Shown piece after piece: positions 52,292 through 61,768 of a stretch of 64,000 nucleotides of DNA (position 1 is its first letter; the number at the start of each line of letters is the position of its first letter). The translations under genes were made by a program, and so were the position numbers. The DNA is from Azospirillum sp. B21. GTDB lineage: Bacteria; Pseudomonadota; Alphaproteobacteria; Azospirillales; Azospirillaceae. The stretch lies in NCBI RefSeq assembly GCF_008364825.1, contig NZ_VTTO01000013.1, forward strand, positions 93,560-157,559. Direction: 5' to 3'. The notes beneath the pieces were generated by a model. That model was given only the letters and a program-made list of their open reading frames with translations. It was not told the origin of the DNA and searched no databases.

Positions 52292-55200
52292 GTGAGCCCG
52301 TCATCGGCCATTGCCGTGCCGCCCGCCTTCCTGACCGGAGCGGGCGAGGTGAGCGGGCTCATGCGCAGCCATGACTGGGCTGCGACGCCTCTCGGCCCGC
52401 CTGCCGGCTGGCCGCCGGAGCTGCGTGCTGCGGCCGGGCTGATGCTGCGTTCCCGCCAGGCGATGTTCATCGGCTGGGGAACGGAGGTCACCTTCCTCTA
52501 CAATGACGCCTATGTCGAGATTCTCGGCGCCCGGCATCCCGATGCGCTTGCACGGCCGATGGCGCAGGTTTGGCCGGACGCCTGGCCGAAGGCGCAAGGC
52601 TTCGTCCGTCAGGTCCTGGACGGCGAAGCGCTGAGGCACGAGAACTGGACGGTGCCGCTGGAGCGGAACGGCCACCGCGAGGACGCCTATTTCACATTCT
52701 CCTACACGCCGATCATGGACGCGGCCGGCGCGGTCGGCGGCTTCCTCTGCATCGTCACCGAGACGACGGCGGCGGTGCTGGCCGAGCGGCGCACGGCCTT
52801 CCATATCGAGCTGGAGCACCGTCTGCGGGAGCTGTCGGACCCGCTCGACGTGGTGGTCGCGGCGGCGGAGGCGATCGGGCGGCATCTCGGCGCCAGCCGC
52901 GTCGGCTATGGCGCGATGGACGACGGCGAGCGTTTCTTCACCACCGAACGCAACTGGACCGACGGAACGGTGCAGTCCCACATCGGCACGCATGACCTGA
53001 CGGGGTTCGGGGAGCCCGTTCTGACGGCGTTGCGCAAGGGGGAGACGCTGGTCATCCACGACGCCGCCCACGATCCACGCACGGCGGCGCCGGAGCTGCG
53101 GGCGGCCTTCGACGCCCTGGAATTCGCCGCCGTCATCACCGCCAGCCTGGTGAAGCAGGGGCGGATGGTCGCCGCGCTCTATGTGCACAACCGGACCCCG
53201 CGGCGGTGGCGCGACGACGAGGTCGAACTGGTCAGGGAGGTGGCGGAACGGACCTGGTCGGCGGTGGAGCGCGTGCAGGCCGAAGCCGAGCTGCGCCGCG
53301 CCAATCGCCAGCTTCGGGCGGAGGGGGAGCGGTTCCGCGCCCTGTTCCGGCAGGCGCCGGGATTCATGTATGTCTGGCGCGGTCCCGACCATGTCTTCGA
53401 GATGGCGAACGATGCCTATTTCGACCTGATCGGCTGCCGCGACATCATCGGGAAGCCGGCGCGGCAGGCTCTGCCGGAAGTGGTCGGGCAGGGCTTCTTC
53501 GAACTGGCCGACCATGTCTATGCCACCGGCGAACCGTTCGTCGGCGAAGGGATGCGCGCGAGGCTGGCGCGGCGGCCCGGCGCGCCGCTGGAGGACCGCT
53601 TCGTCACCTTCGTGTTCCAGCCTATCCGGGATGACCAGGGCCAAGTCACGGGAATGTTCGTCCAGGGCAACGACGTGACCGGGATGAAGCGCACAGAGGA
53701 CGCGCTGCGCGAAAGCGAGCAACGGCTGCGCATCGCGCAGGATGCCGGCGGGGTTGGCACCTTCGAACTGCGCGAGGACGGAATGCTGGCGGTGTCGCCG
53801 GAATTCTGCCGGCTGTGGGGTGTCGAACCGCGGCCTCTGGTTCCCCTTGAGGAGCTGGTCACCCTGATCCATCCGGCGGACCGGCCATCCCTGCCGACCC
53901 TTCAGCCCGGCCGCGTGCCGGCCGAGGGGCTGGGCTATGTCGAATACCGCATCCTCCGGCCCGGCAGTGGTCCCGGCAGTGGTCCCGGCACTGGTGAGGT
54001 GCGCTGGATCGCCCGGCGCGCGCAGGCGATCACTCATGCCGGGCTGCAGGGGGAAGGGGTCGTGACGCGGGTGCTCGGCGCCTGCTACGACATCACCGAC
54101 CGCAAGTGTGCCGAGGAGGCCCTGCGCGAGCTGAACGCGACGCTGGAACAGCGTGTGGCCGACCGCACCGCCGACCGCGACCGAATGTGGCGGCTGTCGA
54201 CCGACATCATGCTGGTCGCGCGCTTCGACGGGATCATCACCGCGGTCAACCCGGCCTGGACCGCCCTGCTGGGCTGGCAGGAGGGGGAGTTGCTGGGAAC
54301 CGTCTTCCTCGACTACGTCCATCCCGAAGACCGGGAGGCGACGGGGGCCGAGGCGGGCCGGCTGGAATCGGGCCTGACCACCATGCGGTTCGAGAACCGC
54401 TATCGCCACAAGGACGGATCCTACCGCTGGATTTCCTGGACCGCGGTTCCCGACGACCGCTTCATCCACGCGGTGGGCCGCGACGTGACCGCGCGCAAGG
54501 AGTCCGAGGCCGCCCTGCGCCGGGCCGAGGAACAGCTGCGGCAGGCGCAGAAGATGGAGGCGGTCGGCCAGTTGACCGGCGGGGTCGCCCATGACTTCAA
54601 CAACCTGCTCCAGGCGCTCAGCAGTTGCCTGACCATGATCGGCCGCCGCACCGCGGAGCCGCGGGTGGCACCGCTGCTGGAGGCGGGGATGCAGGCGGTG
54701 GACCGCGGCAGCAAGCTGGTCCAGCAACTGATGGGCTTCGCCCGCCGCGACAGCCTGCGCCCGGAACCCATCGACCTGCGCGACCGGGTTCTGGGCATGG
54801 CCGGCCTGCTGGAGCGCGCGCTGCGCGCCGACATCCGGGTGGAAACCCGCTTCGCCCCCGACCTGCGCCCGATCGAGGTCGACCCGACCCAGTTCGAGCT
54901 GGCTCTGATCAACATGGCGGTGAACGCGCGCGACGCGATGCCCCAGGGCGGCAGCCTGACCATCGCGGCGGAGAACGCGACGCTTCGCTCCGGCGACCCG
55001 ACCGGCCTGGAGGGGGAGTTCGTGCGCCTGTCGGTCGGCGACACCGGGACCGGCATGCCGCCGGAAGTGATCGCCAAGGCATTCGACCCCTTCTTCACCA
55101 CCAAGGAGGTCGGCAAGGGATCCGGCCTCGGGCTGGCGCAGGTCTATGGGCTTGCCCGGCAGGCGGGCGGCACCGTCTGGATCGACAGCCGGCCGGGGCA

Positions 55201-55666
55201 GGGCACCACCGTCACGCTTCTTCTGCGCGCCTCCGCCCAGGCGCCTCGGGTGACCGCCCCGCCGGCCCGCATCGCGATCCCGCGCCGGGATGCCGCCCGC
55301 GTGCTGATGGTGGAGGATGATCCGGTCGTCGCCTCCTCCGTTTCGGCGGCGCTGGAGGATGCCGGATGGATCGTCCTGCGCGCCACCACCGCGGACGAGG
55401 CGCTGCCGGTGCTGGCCGGCGGGGAGCGCATCGACCTGCTGTTCTCCGACGTCGTGATGCCCGGCCGGCTGAGCGGCATCGACCTTTGCCGCGAGGCGAT
55501 CGCCCTGCGTCCCGGCCTGCCGGTGGTGCTGACGACCGGCTACAGCGAGGACGTGGCGCGGACCGAGGGCATCCGGGTGCTGCCGAAGCCCTACCGCATC
55601 GACGGCCTGCTGCAAGCCCTGGACGAGGCGCTGGCCGGAGCGACGCCGTCCGCCGAAATCGCCTGA
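52292..55666 (+). CDS. PAS/GAF hybrid sensor histidine kinase with receiver domain
   Basis: This is 1124 aa from GTG 52292; the frame is open upstream to TTG 52106, so the exact start is uncertain. Domains in order are an N-terminal PAS-like segment (DWAATPLGPPAGWPPELRAA), a GAF domain (residues about 210-340), three PAS domains (the last with MRFENRYRHKDGSYRWISW), HisKA (VGQLTGGVAHDFNNLLQALS with the phosphoacceptor His), HATPase (DTGTGMP, GSGLGLAQVYG) and a C-terminal receiver (VLMVEDDP, FSDVVMPG with the Asp, Lys in VLPKPYRI). A 12-bp tandem repeat encodes GPGSGPGSGPGTG. Confidence 0.9.
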   Translation: MSPSSAIAVPPAFLTGAGEVSGLMRSHDWAATPLGPPAGWPPELRAAAGLMLRSRQAMFIGWGTEVTFLYNDAYVEILGARHPDALARPMAQVWPDAWPKAQGFVRQVLDGEALRHENWTVPLERNGHREDAYFTFSYTPIMDAAGAVGGFLCIVTETTAAVLAERRTAFHIELEHRLRELSDPLDVVVAAAEAIGRHLGASRVGYGAMDDGERFFTTERNWTDGTVQSHIGTHDLTGFGEPVLTALRKGETLVIHDAAHDPRTAAPELRAAFDALEFAAVITASLVKQGRMVAALYVHNRTPRRWRDDEVELVREVAERTWSAVERVQAEAELRRANRQLRAEGERFRALFRQAPGFMYVWRGPDHVFEMANDAYFDLIGCRDIIGKPARQALPEVVGQGFFELADHVYATGEPFVGEGMRARLARRPGAPLEDRFVTFVFQPIRDDQGQVTGMFVQGNDVTGMKRTEDALRESEQRLRIAQDAGGVGTFELREDGMLAVSPEFCRLWGVEPRPLVPLEELVTLIHPADRPSLPTLQPGRVPAEGLGYVEYRILRPGSGPGSGPGTGEVRWIARRAQAITHAGLQGEGVVTRVLGACYDITDRKCAEEALRELNATLEQRVADRTADRDRMWRLSTDIMLVARFDGIITAVNPAWTALLGWQEGELLGTVFLDYVHPEDREATGAEAGRLESGLTTMRFENRYRHKDGSYRWISWTAVPDDRFIHAVGRDVTARKESEAALRRAEEQLRQAQKMEAVGQLTGGVAHDFNNLLQALSSCLTMIGRRTAEPRVAPLLEAGMQAVDRGSKLVQQLMGFARRDSLRPEPIDLRDRVLGMAGLLERALRADIRVETRFAPDLRPIEVDPTQFELALINMAVNARDAMPQGGSLTIAAENATLRSGDPTGLEGEFVRLSVGDTGTGMPPEVIAKAFDPFFTTKEVGKGSGLGLAQVYGLARQAGGTVWIDSRPGQGTTVTLLLRASAQAPRVTAPPARIAIPRRDAARVLMVEDDPVVASSVSAALEDAGWIVLRATTADEALPVLAGGERIDLLFSDVVMPGRLSGIDLCREAIALRPGLPVVLTTGYSEDVARTEGIRVLPKPYRIDGLLQALDEALAGATPSAEIA
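53960..53995 (+). repeat. 12-bp tandem repeat within hybrid kinase
   Basis: Three units of CCCGGCAGTGGT (third CCCGGCACTGGT) encode the Gly-Pro-Gly-Ser linker, in frame. Confidence 0.75.
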
Positions 55667-55671
55667 TTGGT

Positions 55672-57429
55672 TCAGGCCTCACCCGCGATCCTGCGGTGCC
55701 ACTGCTTTTCGTAGCGCCGGCGTTCGGCCGCGGCGGATGGGTCGCTGCCCATGGCGAAGGTCCAATAGCCGATCTGGAAGGCGATGTAGCAGGGCAGGAG
55801 GAATTCCAGCAGCCGCCGGTCCAACCCCGCTGCCGCGTCTATCGCACCGCACAGGGCGCGGGCCTGCGCATCGGACAGGTCGAATTCCACGATGCCGCCG
55901 GCCACGTCCCAGGCGATGTCCTGGCAACCGATCAGGTCATGGGCGGCGGCATGGTCCAGCGCATCGGCCTTCATCAGGCACCCGTCCGGCAGCCGCAGCC
56001 ATTCCCAGCGATGCAGCCGGTTGTCGGTGACCACGCGCCGTAGAGCGGTCTCCAACCCGGCCAGCTTGTCCGGCGTCCAGCGATCCAGATCGGCGGCGGC
56101 ACCGTTGCCCAGCGCCTCCGCGACGTTGGTGCGGGCCATGGTCAGCAGATCGGGCAAGGCGGCGCCGGAGTCCGGAGGGGCCGGCAGATGCCGGGCGCGG
56201 AAGGCGAGATAGCCGGCGAGGCGGTCCACGGCGTCCGCGGGCATGTCGGTCAGCGGGCGAGCGCCCTCCAGCCAGCGTTCGGCGAGGAATCCATGGCGCA
56301 AGTCAACGGGTTCGGGGGTAAAGCCGGCGGCATGGAGCGCGCGGGCGCGTTCAAGCAGCTCCTCTCCGGCACGGCCCAGGCCGGCGAACTTCAGCAGCCA
56401 GGGGCCGTTGCCGGTGCGCAGGAGGAATTTCCGGCGTTCCTGCTGTGGATTGGCCGGGAAAGCGCCTGTGGAGTCGTGCAGCCGCCGCCATGCCCCGCCC
56501 GACAGGTCTTCCAGGGGTGCCAAGGCCGGGCCGAGCAAATCCTCGAACCAGCGTTCCAGCGGCGGGAACGGACTGTCGCCTGAGCGGAACAGCGAATCGA
56601 AATCGATCACCGGGCGCGCCGCCGCTGCCCAGCGCCGGCGGTGCGGCTCGGATGCCTGGGGGCCAAGATCCCCGCCATGGCCGGGCAGGAAGGCGATCCG
56701 GTCTGCACCGACACCCTGTGAGTCCAGCCAGTCGGCCACCGCGCCGAACGAACTGCCGGACAGGCCCGGCCCTTCGTCCACGATGACGTAGGTGGCCTTG
56801 GGATCGGCAAGCATTCCGGCGCGCAGACGGTTTGAAATCCGCGGTTCCCGTCGAAAAGGATGCCCCACCGGGCGCAACGTTATCGGTGGACAAGACTTCA
56901 GCGCCACTGCCGCCAGGGCCGCCAGCCCGGTGCCGATGCTGCGCAGCCCGATCACCACCGGGGCGTCGGCGAACCGCGGCGGCAATCTCGCCGCGGCCTC
57001 GAGATAGGCTTCCGGATAAAGGCTGTAGAAGGCATAGCCCTCGGCCCGTCGCATGCGGATCAGGTCCGGCAGGGGGAAAGCGGCCAAGCTCTCCAGAGAG
57101 TGCGGGGCGAGCGGAGCCGCGGCTTCCCGCTGCTCCCCCGTCCACCCCGGCCGCCTCGGCCACCAGGACCAGGCGACTCGATGCGCGAGGGCCATGACGA
57201 CCGCCATGGCTGCCTGCTGCAACGGCGTGCAATCATCCTCGCCGATACTGTGGAATTCCAAGTCGGCAAGACCCTGCGCCAACTCCGCCGCTTCGATGAA
57301 CAGCGTTACCAGGGCGCCATGCCGCTCTGCTCCGGGGGCGAGCCGGTCGGCACCGGCAAGCCCCTGTTTCAGCCGTGCGATGATGCGGCGGGGATCCTCG
57401 CAGCTGTCCCGGTCGCCGTAGACCAGCAT
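55672..57429 (-). CDS. Phosphoribosyltransferase-like/kinase-like fusion protein
   Basis: This is 585 aa. The middle part (about residues 155-245) looks like a phosphoribosyltransferase fold: VVIGLRSIGTGLAALAAVAL followed by TYVIVDEGPGLSGSSFGAVA, where the PRPP loop reads VDEGPGLSGSS instead of VDDVxTTGxT. The C-terminal half (from about 330) has an APH/choline-kinase-like lobe (KFLLRTGNGPWLLKFAGLGR). No gene name fits. It follows a 46-aa membrane gene by 22 bp and faces the hybrid kinase tail-to-tail. Confidence 0.6.
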   Translation of the reverse strand: MLVYGDRDSCEDPRRIIARLKQGLAGADRLAPGAERHGALVTLFIEAAELAQGLADLEFHSIGEDDCTPLQQAAMAVVMALAHRVAWSWWPRRPGWTGEQREAAAPLAPHSLESLAAFPLPDLIRMRRAEGYAFYSLYPEAYLEAAARLPPRFADAPVVIGLRSIGTGLAALAAVALKSCPPITLRPVGHPFRREPRISNRLRAGMLADPKATYVIVDEGPGLSGSSFGAVADWLDSQGVGADRIAFLPGHGGDLGPQASEPHRRRWAAAARPVIDFDSLFRSGDSPFPPLERWFEDLLGPALAPLEDLSGGAWRRLHDSTGAFPANPQQERRKFLLRTGNGPWLLKFAGLGRAGEELLERARALHAAGFTPEPVDLRHGFLAERWLEGARPLTDMPADAVDRLAGYLAFRARHLPAPPDSGAALPDLLTMARTNVAEALGNGAAADLDRWTPDKLAGLETALRRVVTDNRLHRWEWLRLPDGCLMKADALDHAAAHDLIGCQDIAWDVAGGIVEFDLSDAQARALCGAIDAAAGLDRRLLEFLLPCYIAFQIGYWTFAMGSDPSAAAERRRYEKQWHRRIAGEA

Positions 57430-57451
57430 GGCTTGCTCCCGCCGGCCGCCG

Positions 57452-57592
57452 TCACCAGGTCGGGAAGAACAGCAGCAGCAGGGCCATGACCGCGAGGATG
57501 CCCAGAATTGTCCACATGGCGGGACGGCCCAAGCCTCGCGAGGTGCCGGCCTTCGGAAGTTCAGTGCCTACTTTCCGGAAATTGCCAGCCAT
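57452..57592 (-). CDS. 46-aa small membrane protein
   Basis: The frame from ATG 57592 to TGA 57452 encodes 46 aa with a basic start (MAGNFRKVGTELPKAGTSRG) and one C-terminal span (MWTILGILAVMALLLLFFP). CAGGAG lies 8 nt upstream of the ATG, and the next gene starts 22 bp downstream. It probably belongs to one operon with the phosphoribosyltransferase-like fusion. Confidence 0.6.
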   Translation of the reverse strand: MAGNFRKVGTELPKAGTSRGLGRPAMWTILGILAVMALLLLFFPTW

Positions 57593-57905
57593 CGTGTGTG
57601 CTCCTGAATTCGTCGATCTGTCGCTATCCAACAGGGCGAGGCCGGCAAAGTTGCCGGTTCCGGATGCGGTTCCCCATCCGGCGCAGGTTCCGCCAGGGTG
57701 CGCCGAACGAGGTCGCCGGAGGAGCTTTCCGCTTTAACGCCAATGGATTGAGTGGAGTTGCCGTTTTTCTCGTGGGTGGATGCGAAAAAACCACTTCCCA
57801 AGCGCATCATCGATGGGCAAACTCTACATACGAAATAGAAAAGACGGCGCCGATACCACGAAAGAAATTCGTGCAATTCAGGAGCCACCGAAGGAGACCC
57901 CTGCC
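57593..57905. other. Spacer upstream of sulfate transport operon
   Basis: About 310 bp separates the divergent small-membrane gene and cysP. Two inverted repeats lie at 57642-57681. The part near 57740-57860 is AT-richer and may hold the cysP promoter. Confidence 0.45.
57642..57681. promoter_or_regulatory. Two adjacent perfect inverted repeats
   Basis: CCGGCAA-AG-TTGCCGG (57642-57657) and CCGGATG with CATCCGG (57660-57681, 8-nt loop) lie side by side in the divergent spacer. They may be an operator or mRNA structure for the sulfate operon. Confidence 0.4.
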
Positions 57906-58913
57906 ATGTCGCTTCGCCGCATGACCCTCCTCGCCGCCGGCCTGACGCTGGCCTGGCTGGGTGTTGCCGCCGCCGATTCCAAGGACACGCTGCTGAACGT
58001 GTCCTACGATCCCACGCGGGAATTCTATGTCGAGTTCAACAAGGCGTTTGCCAAGAAGTGGGAAGCGGAAACCGGCCGCGCCCTGACCGTTCGCCAGTCG
58101 CATGGCGGCTCCGGCAAGCAGGCGCGGTCCGTCATCGACGGCCTGGACGCCGACATCGTGACCCTGGCGCTGGGCTATGACATCGACGCCATCGCCGATG
58201 CCGGCCTGCTGCCGAAGGATTGGCAGAGCCGCCTGCCGAACAACAGCGCCCCCTACACCTCGACCATCGTGTTCCTGGTGAAGAAGGGCAACCCGAAGGG
58301 GATCAAGGACTGGAACGACCTGGTGAAGCCTGGCGTCCAGGTCATCACCCCGAACCCGAAGACCTCCGGCGGCGCCCGCTGGAACTATCTGGCGGCCTGG
58401 GCCTATGCCCTGCAGGCCAACGGCGGCGACGAGACCAAGGCCAAGGAGTTCGTGGCGCAGCTGCTGAAGAACGTTCCGGTTCTGGACAGCGGCGCCCGCG
58501 GTTCCACCGTGACCTTCACCCAGCGCGAGATCGGCGACGTCCTGCTGGCCTGGGAGAACGAGGCCTACCTGTCGCTGCAGGAATTCGGCGCCGACAAGTT
58601 CGAGATCGTGGTGCCCAGCCTGTCGATCCTGGCCGAGCCGCCGGTCGCCGTCGTCGACAAGGTCGTCGACCGCAAGGGAACCCGCAAGGTCGCCGAGGCC
58701 TACCTGCAGTTCCTCTACACCCGTGAAGGCCAGGAGATCGCGGCGAAGAACTATTACCGCCCGCGGCTTCCGGAGCTGGCGACCCAGTATGCGGGACGCT
58801 TTGCGGATGTTAAGCTGGTCACGATCGACCAATTCGGGGGCTGGCGTGCCGCGCAAGAGAAGCATTTCTCCGACGGTGGTGTCTTCGACCAGATCTTCCA
58901 GAAGGGGCGCTGA
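57906..58913 (+). CDS. cysP: Sulfate ABC transporter substrate-binding protein
   Basis: This is 335 aa. The signal peptide (MSLRRMTLLAAGLTLAWLGV, cleaved near AAAD) is followed by the Sbp/CysP fold: LLNVSYDPTREFYVEFNKAF, RQSHGGSGKQARSVIDGL, NPKTSGGARWNYLAAW. It binds sulfate (or thiosulfate) in the periplasm. GGAG precedes ATG 57906 by 9 nt. First gene of cysP-T-W-A. Confidence 0.92.
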   Translation: MSLRRMTLLAAGLTLAWLGVAAADSKDTLLNVSYDPTREFYVEFNKAFAKKWEAETGRALTVRQSHGGSGKQARSVIDGLDADIVTLALGYDIDAIADAGLLPKDWQSRLPNNSAPYTSTIVFLVKKGNPKGIKDWNDLVKPGVQVITPNPKTSGGARWNYLAAWAYALQANGGDETKAKEFVAQLLKNVPVLDSGARGSTVTFTQREIGDVLLAWENEAYLSLQEFGADKFEIVVPSLSILAEPPVAVVDKVVDRKGTRKVAEAYLQFLYTREGQEIAAKNYYRPRLPELATQYAGRFADVKLVTIDQFGGWRAAQEKHFSDGGVFDQIFQKGR

Positions 58914-58916
58914 TCC

Positions 58917-59819
58917 ATGGTCGCCGCTGCCGACAGCGACGGCGCTCTGGCGGGAAAGGGGGGCGCGGTGACGGTCCGCGCCCCCGTTCCCCTCTTCCGG
59001 AAGCCCAGCGTCATCCCGGGCTTCGGGCTGACGCTGGGCTTCACGCTCACCTATCTCAGCCTGATCGTACTGGTCCCGCTGGCCGCCCTGATCGTCCGGT
59101 CGAGCAGCCTCGGCTGGGGCGGATTCTGGTCGGCGGTGACCACGCCGCGGGTGATCGCCGCATTCGAGGTCAGTTTCGGCCTCTCCTTCGCCGCGGCGCT
59201 GACCAACGCGGTGTTCGGTTTCCTGGTTGCCTGGGTGCTGGTGCGCTACGACTTTCCCGGCAAGCGGCTGGTCGACGCCCTGGTCGATCTGCCCTTCGCC
59301 CTGCCGACCGCGGTGGCGGGCATCGCGCTCAGCGCGCTCTATGCACCGAACGGCTGGCTGGGCAAGCCGCTGAACGAACTGTTCGGTCTGAAGGTCGCCT
59401 TCACGCCGGTGGGCATCGCCATCGCGCTGACCTTCATCGGCCTTCCCTTCGTCGTCCGCACGGTGCAGCCGATCCTGCAGGACCTGCCGGCGGAGGAGGA
59501 GGAGGCCGCGGCCTCGCTGGGCGCCTCGCGCTTCCAGACCTTCCGCAGCGTGATCCTTCCGGCGGTCCTGCCGGCGCTGGTGACCGGCTTCGCGCTGTCC
59601 TTCGCCCGCGGCGTCGGCGAATACGGGTCGGTCATCTTCATCGCCGGCAACATGCCCGGCCTGACCGAGATCGTCCCCCTGCTGATCGTCATCAAGCTGG
59701 AGCAGTACGACTATGCCGGCGCCGCCGCAGTCGGTACGGCCATGCTGGGCGTCTCCTTCCTCATGCTCCTGATCCTCAACCTTCTGCAGCAGTGGATGAG
59801 GTCGCGCCATGCCCGCTGA
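58917..59819 (+). CDS. cysT: Sulfate ABC transporter permease CysT
   Basis: This is 300 aa with about six membrane spans and the EAA loop EEEAAASLGASRFQTFRSVI. It starts 3 nt after the cysP stop and overlaps cysW by 11 nt. Sulfate channel partner of CysW. Confidence 0.93.
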   Translation: MVAAADSDGALAGKGGAVTVRAPVPLFRKPSVIPGFGLTLGFTLTYLSLIVLVPLAALIVRSSSLGWGGFWSAVTTPRVIAAFEVSFGLSFAAALTNAVFGFLVAWVLVRYDFPGKRLVDALVDLPFALPTAVAGIALSALYAPNGWLGKPLNELFGLKVAFTPVGIAIALTFIGLPFVVRTVQPILQDLPAEEEEAAASLGASRFQTFRSVILPAVLPALVTGFALSFARGVGEYGSVIFIAGNMPGLTEIVPLLIVIKLEQYDYAGAAAVGTAMLGVSFLMLLILNLLQQWMRSRHAR

Positions 59820-60696
59820 TACCAGCATTTCCGCGCCGGCTTCCATCCCGGTGCCGCCCGCGCAATCGGCCCTGACCGAACCCGCATGGGTCCGTGCCGC
59901 CCTGATCGGCGGAGCCCTGCTGTTCCTGGCGCTGTTCCTGCTGCTGCCTCTGGTCGCGGTGTTCGTGGAGGCGCTGCGCCGCGGGTTCGACGCCTATTGG
60001 ACGGCGCTGATCGAACCGGACGCCGTCGCCGCGATCAAGCTGACGCTGATCGTCGCCGCCATCGCGGTGCCGGCCAACCTGCTGTTCGGCGTCGCCGCAT
60101 CCTGGTGCGTCGCCAAGTTCGACTTCCGCGGCAAGAACCTGCTGATCACGCTGATCGATCTGCCCTTCTCGGTGTCGCCGGTGATCTCGGGCCTGATCTA
60201 TGTGCTTCTGTTCGGCATGAACGGCCTGTTCGGCTCCTATCTGCGCGACATGGGCGTCCAGATCATCTTCGCAGTGCCGGGGCTGGTGCTCGCCACCGTC
60301 TTCGTCACCTTCCCCTTCGTGGCGCGCGAACTGATCCCGCTGATGCAGGAACAGGGCTCCGACGAGGAGGAAGCGGCGCTGGTTCTGGGGGCCTCCGGCT
60401 GGCAGACCTTCTGGCGGGTCACGCTGCCCAACATCAAGTGGGCGCTGCTCTATGGCGTGCTGCTGTGCAACGCCCGCGCGATGGGCGAGTTCGGCGCCGT
60501 GTCGGTCGTCTCCGGCCATATCCGGGGCGAGACCAACACGATGCCGCTGCATGTTGAGATTCTCTACAACGAATACAATTTCGTCGCCGCCTTCGCGGTC
60601 GCCTCGCTCCTGGCCATGCTGGCCCTGGTCACGCTGGTCGTGAAGACCGCGCTGGAGTGGCGTTTCGGGGACGAGCTGGCGGCGGCCCGGCACTGA
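59809..60696 (+). CDS. cysW: Sulfate ABC transporter permease CysW
   Basis: This is 295 aa with about six spans and the EAA loop DEEEAALVLGASGWQTFWRV, including ARAMGEFGAVSVVSGHIRGE typical of CysW. Overlaps cysT. Pairs with CysT. Confidence 0.94.
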   Translation: MPADTSISAPASIPVPPAQSALTEPAWVRAALIGGALLFLALFLLLPLVAVFVEALRRGFDAYWTALIEPDAVAAIKLTLIVAAIAVPANLLFGVAASWCVAKFDFRGKNLLITLIDLPFSVSPVISGLIYVLLFGMNGLFGSYLRDMGVQIIFAVPGLVLATVFVTFPFVARELIPLMQEQGSDEEEAALVLGASGWQTFWRVTLPNIKWALLYGVLLCNARAMGEFGAVSVVSGHIRGETNTMPLHVEILYNEYNFVAAFAVASLLAMLALVTLVVKTALEWRFGDELAAARH

Positions 60697-60727
60697 CCGC
60701 CGGACTCTGGAGAGGACAACGCGACCC

Positions 60728-61765
<1,038 letters not shown>

Positions 61766-61768
61766 GGC

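Noticed and set aside
52301..55615. 1104-aa minus-strand open frame opposite the hybrid kinase
   Set aside because: Antisense shadow; the plus frame has PAS, kinase and receiver motifs.
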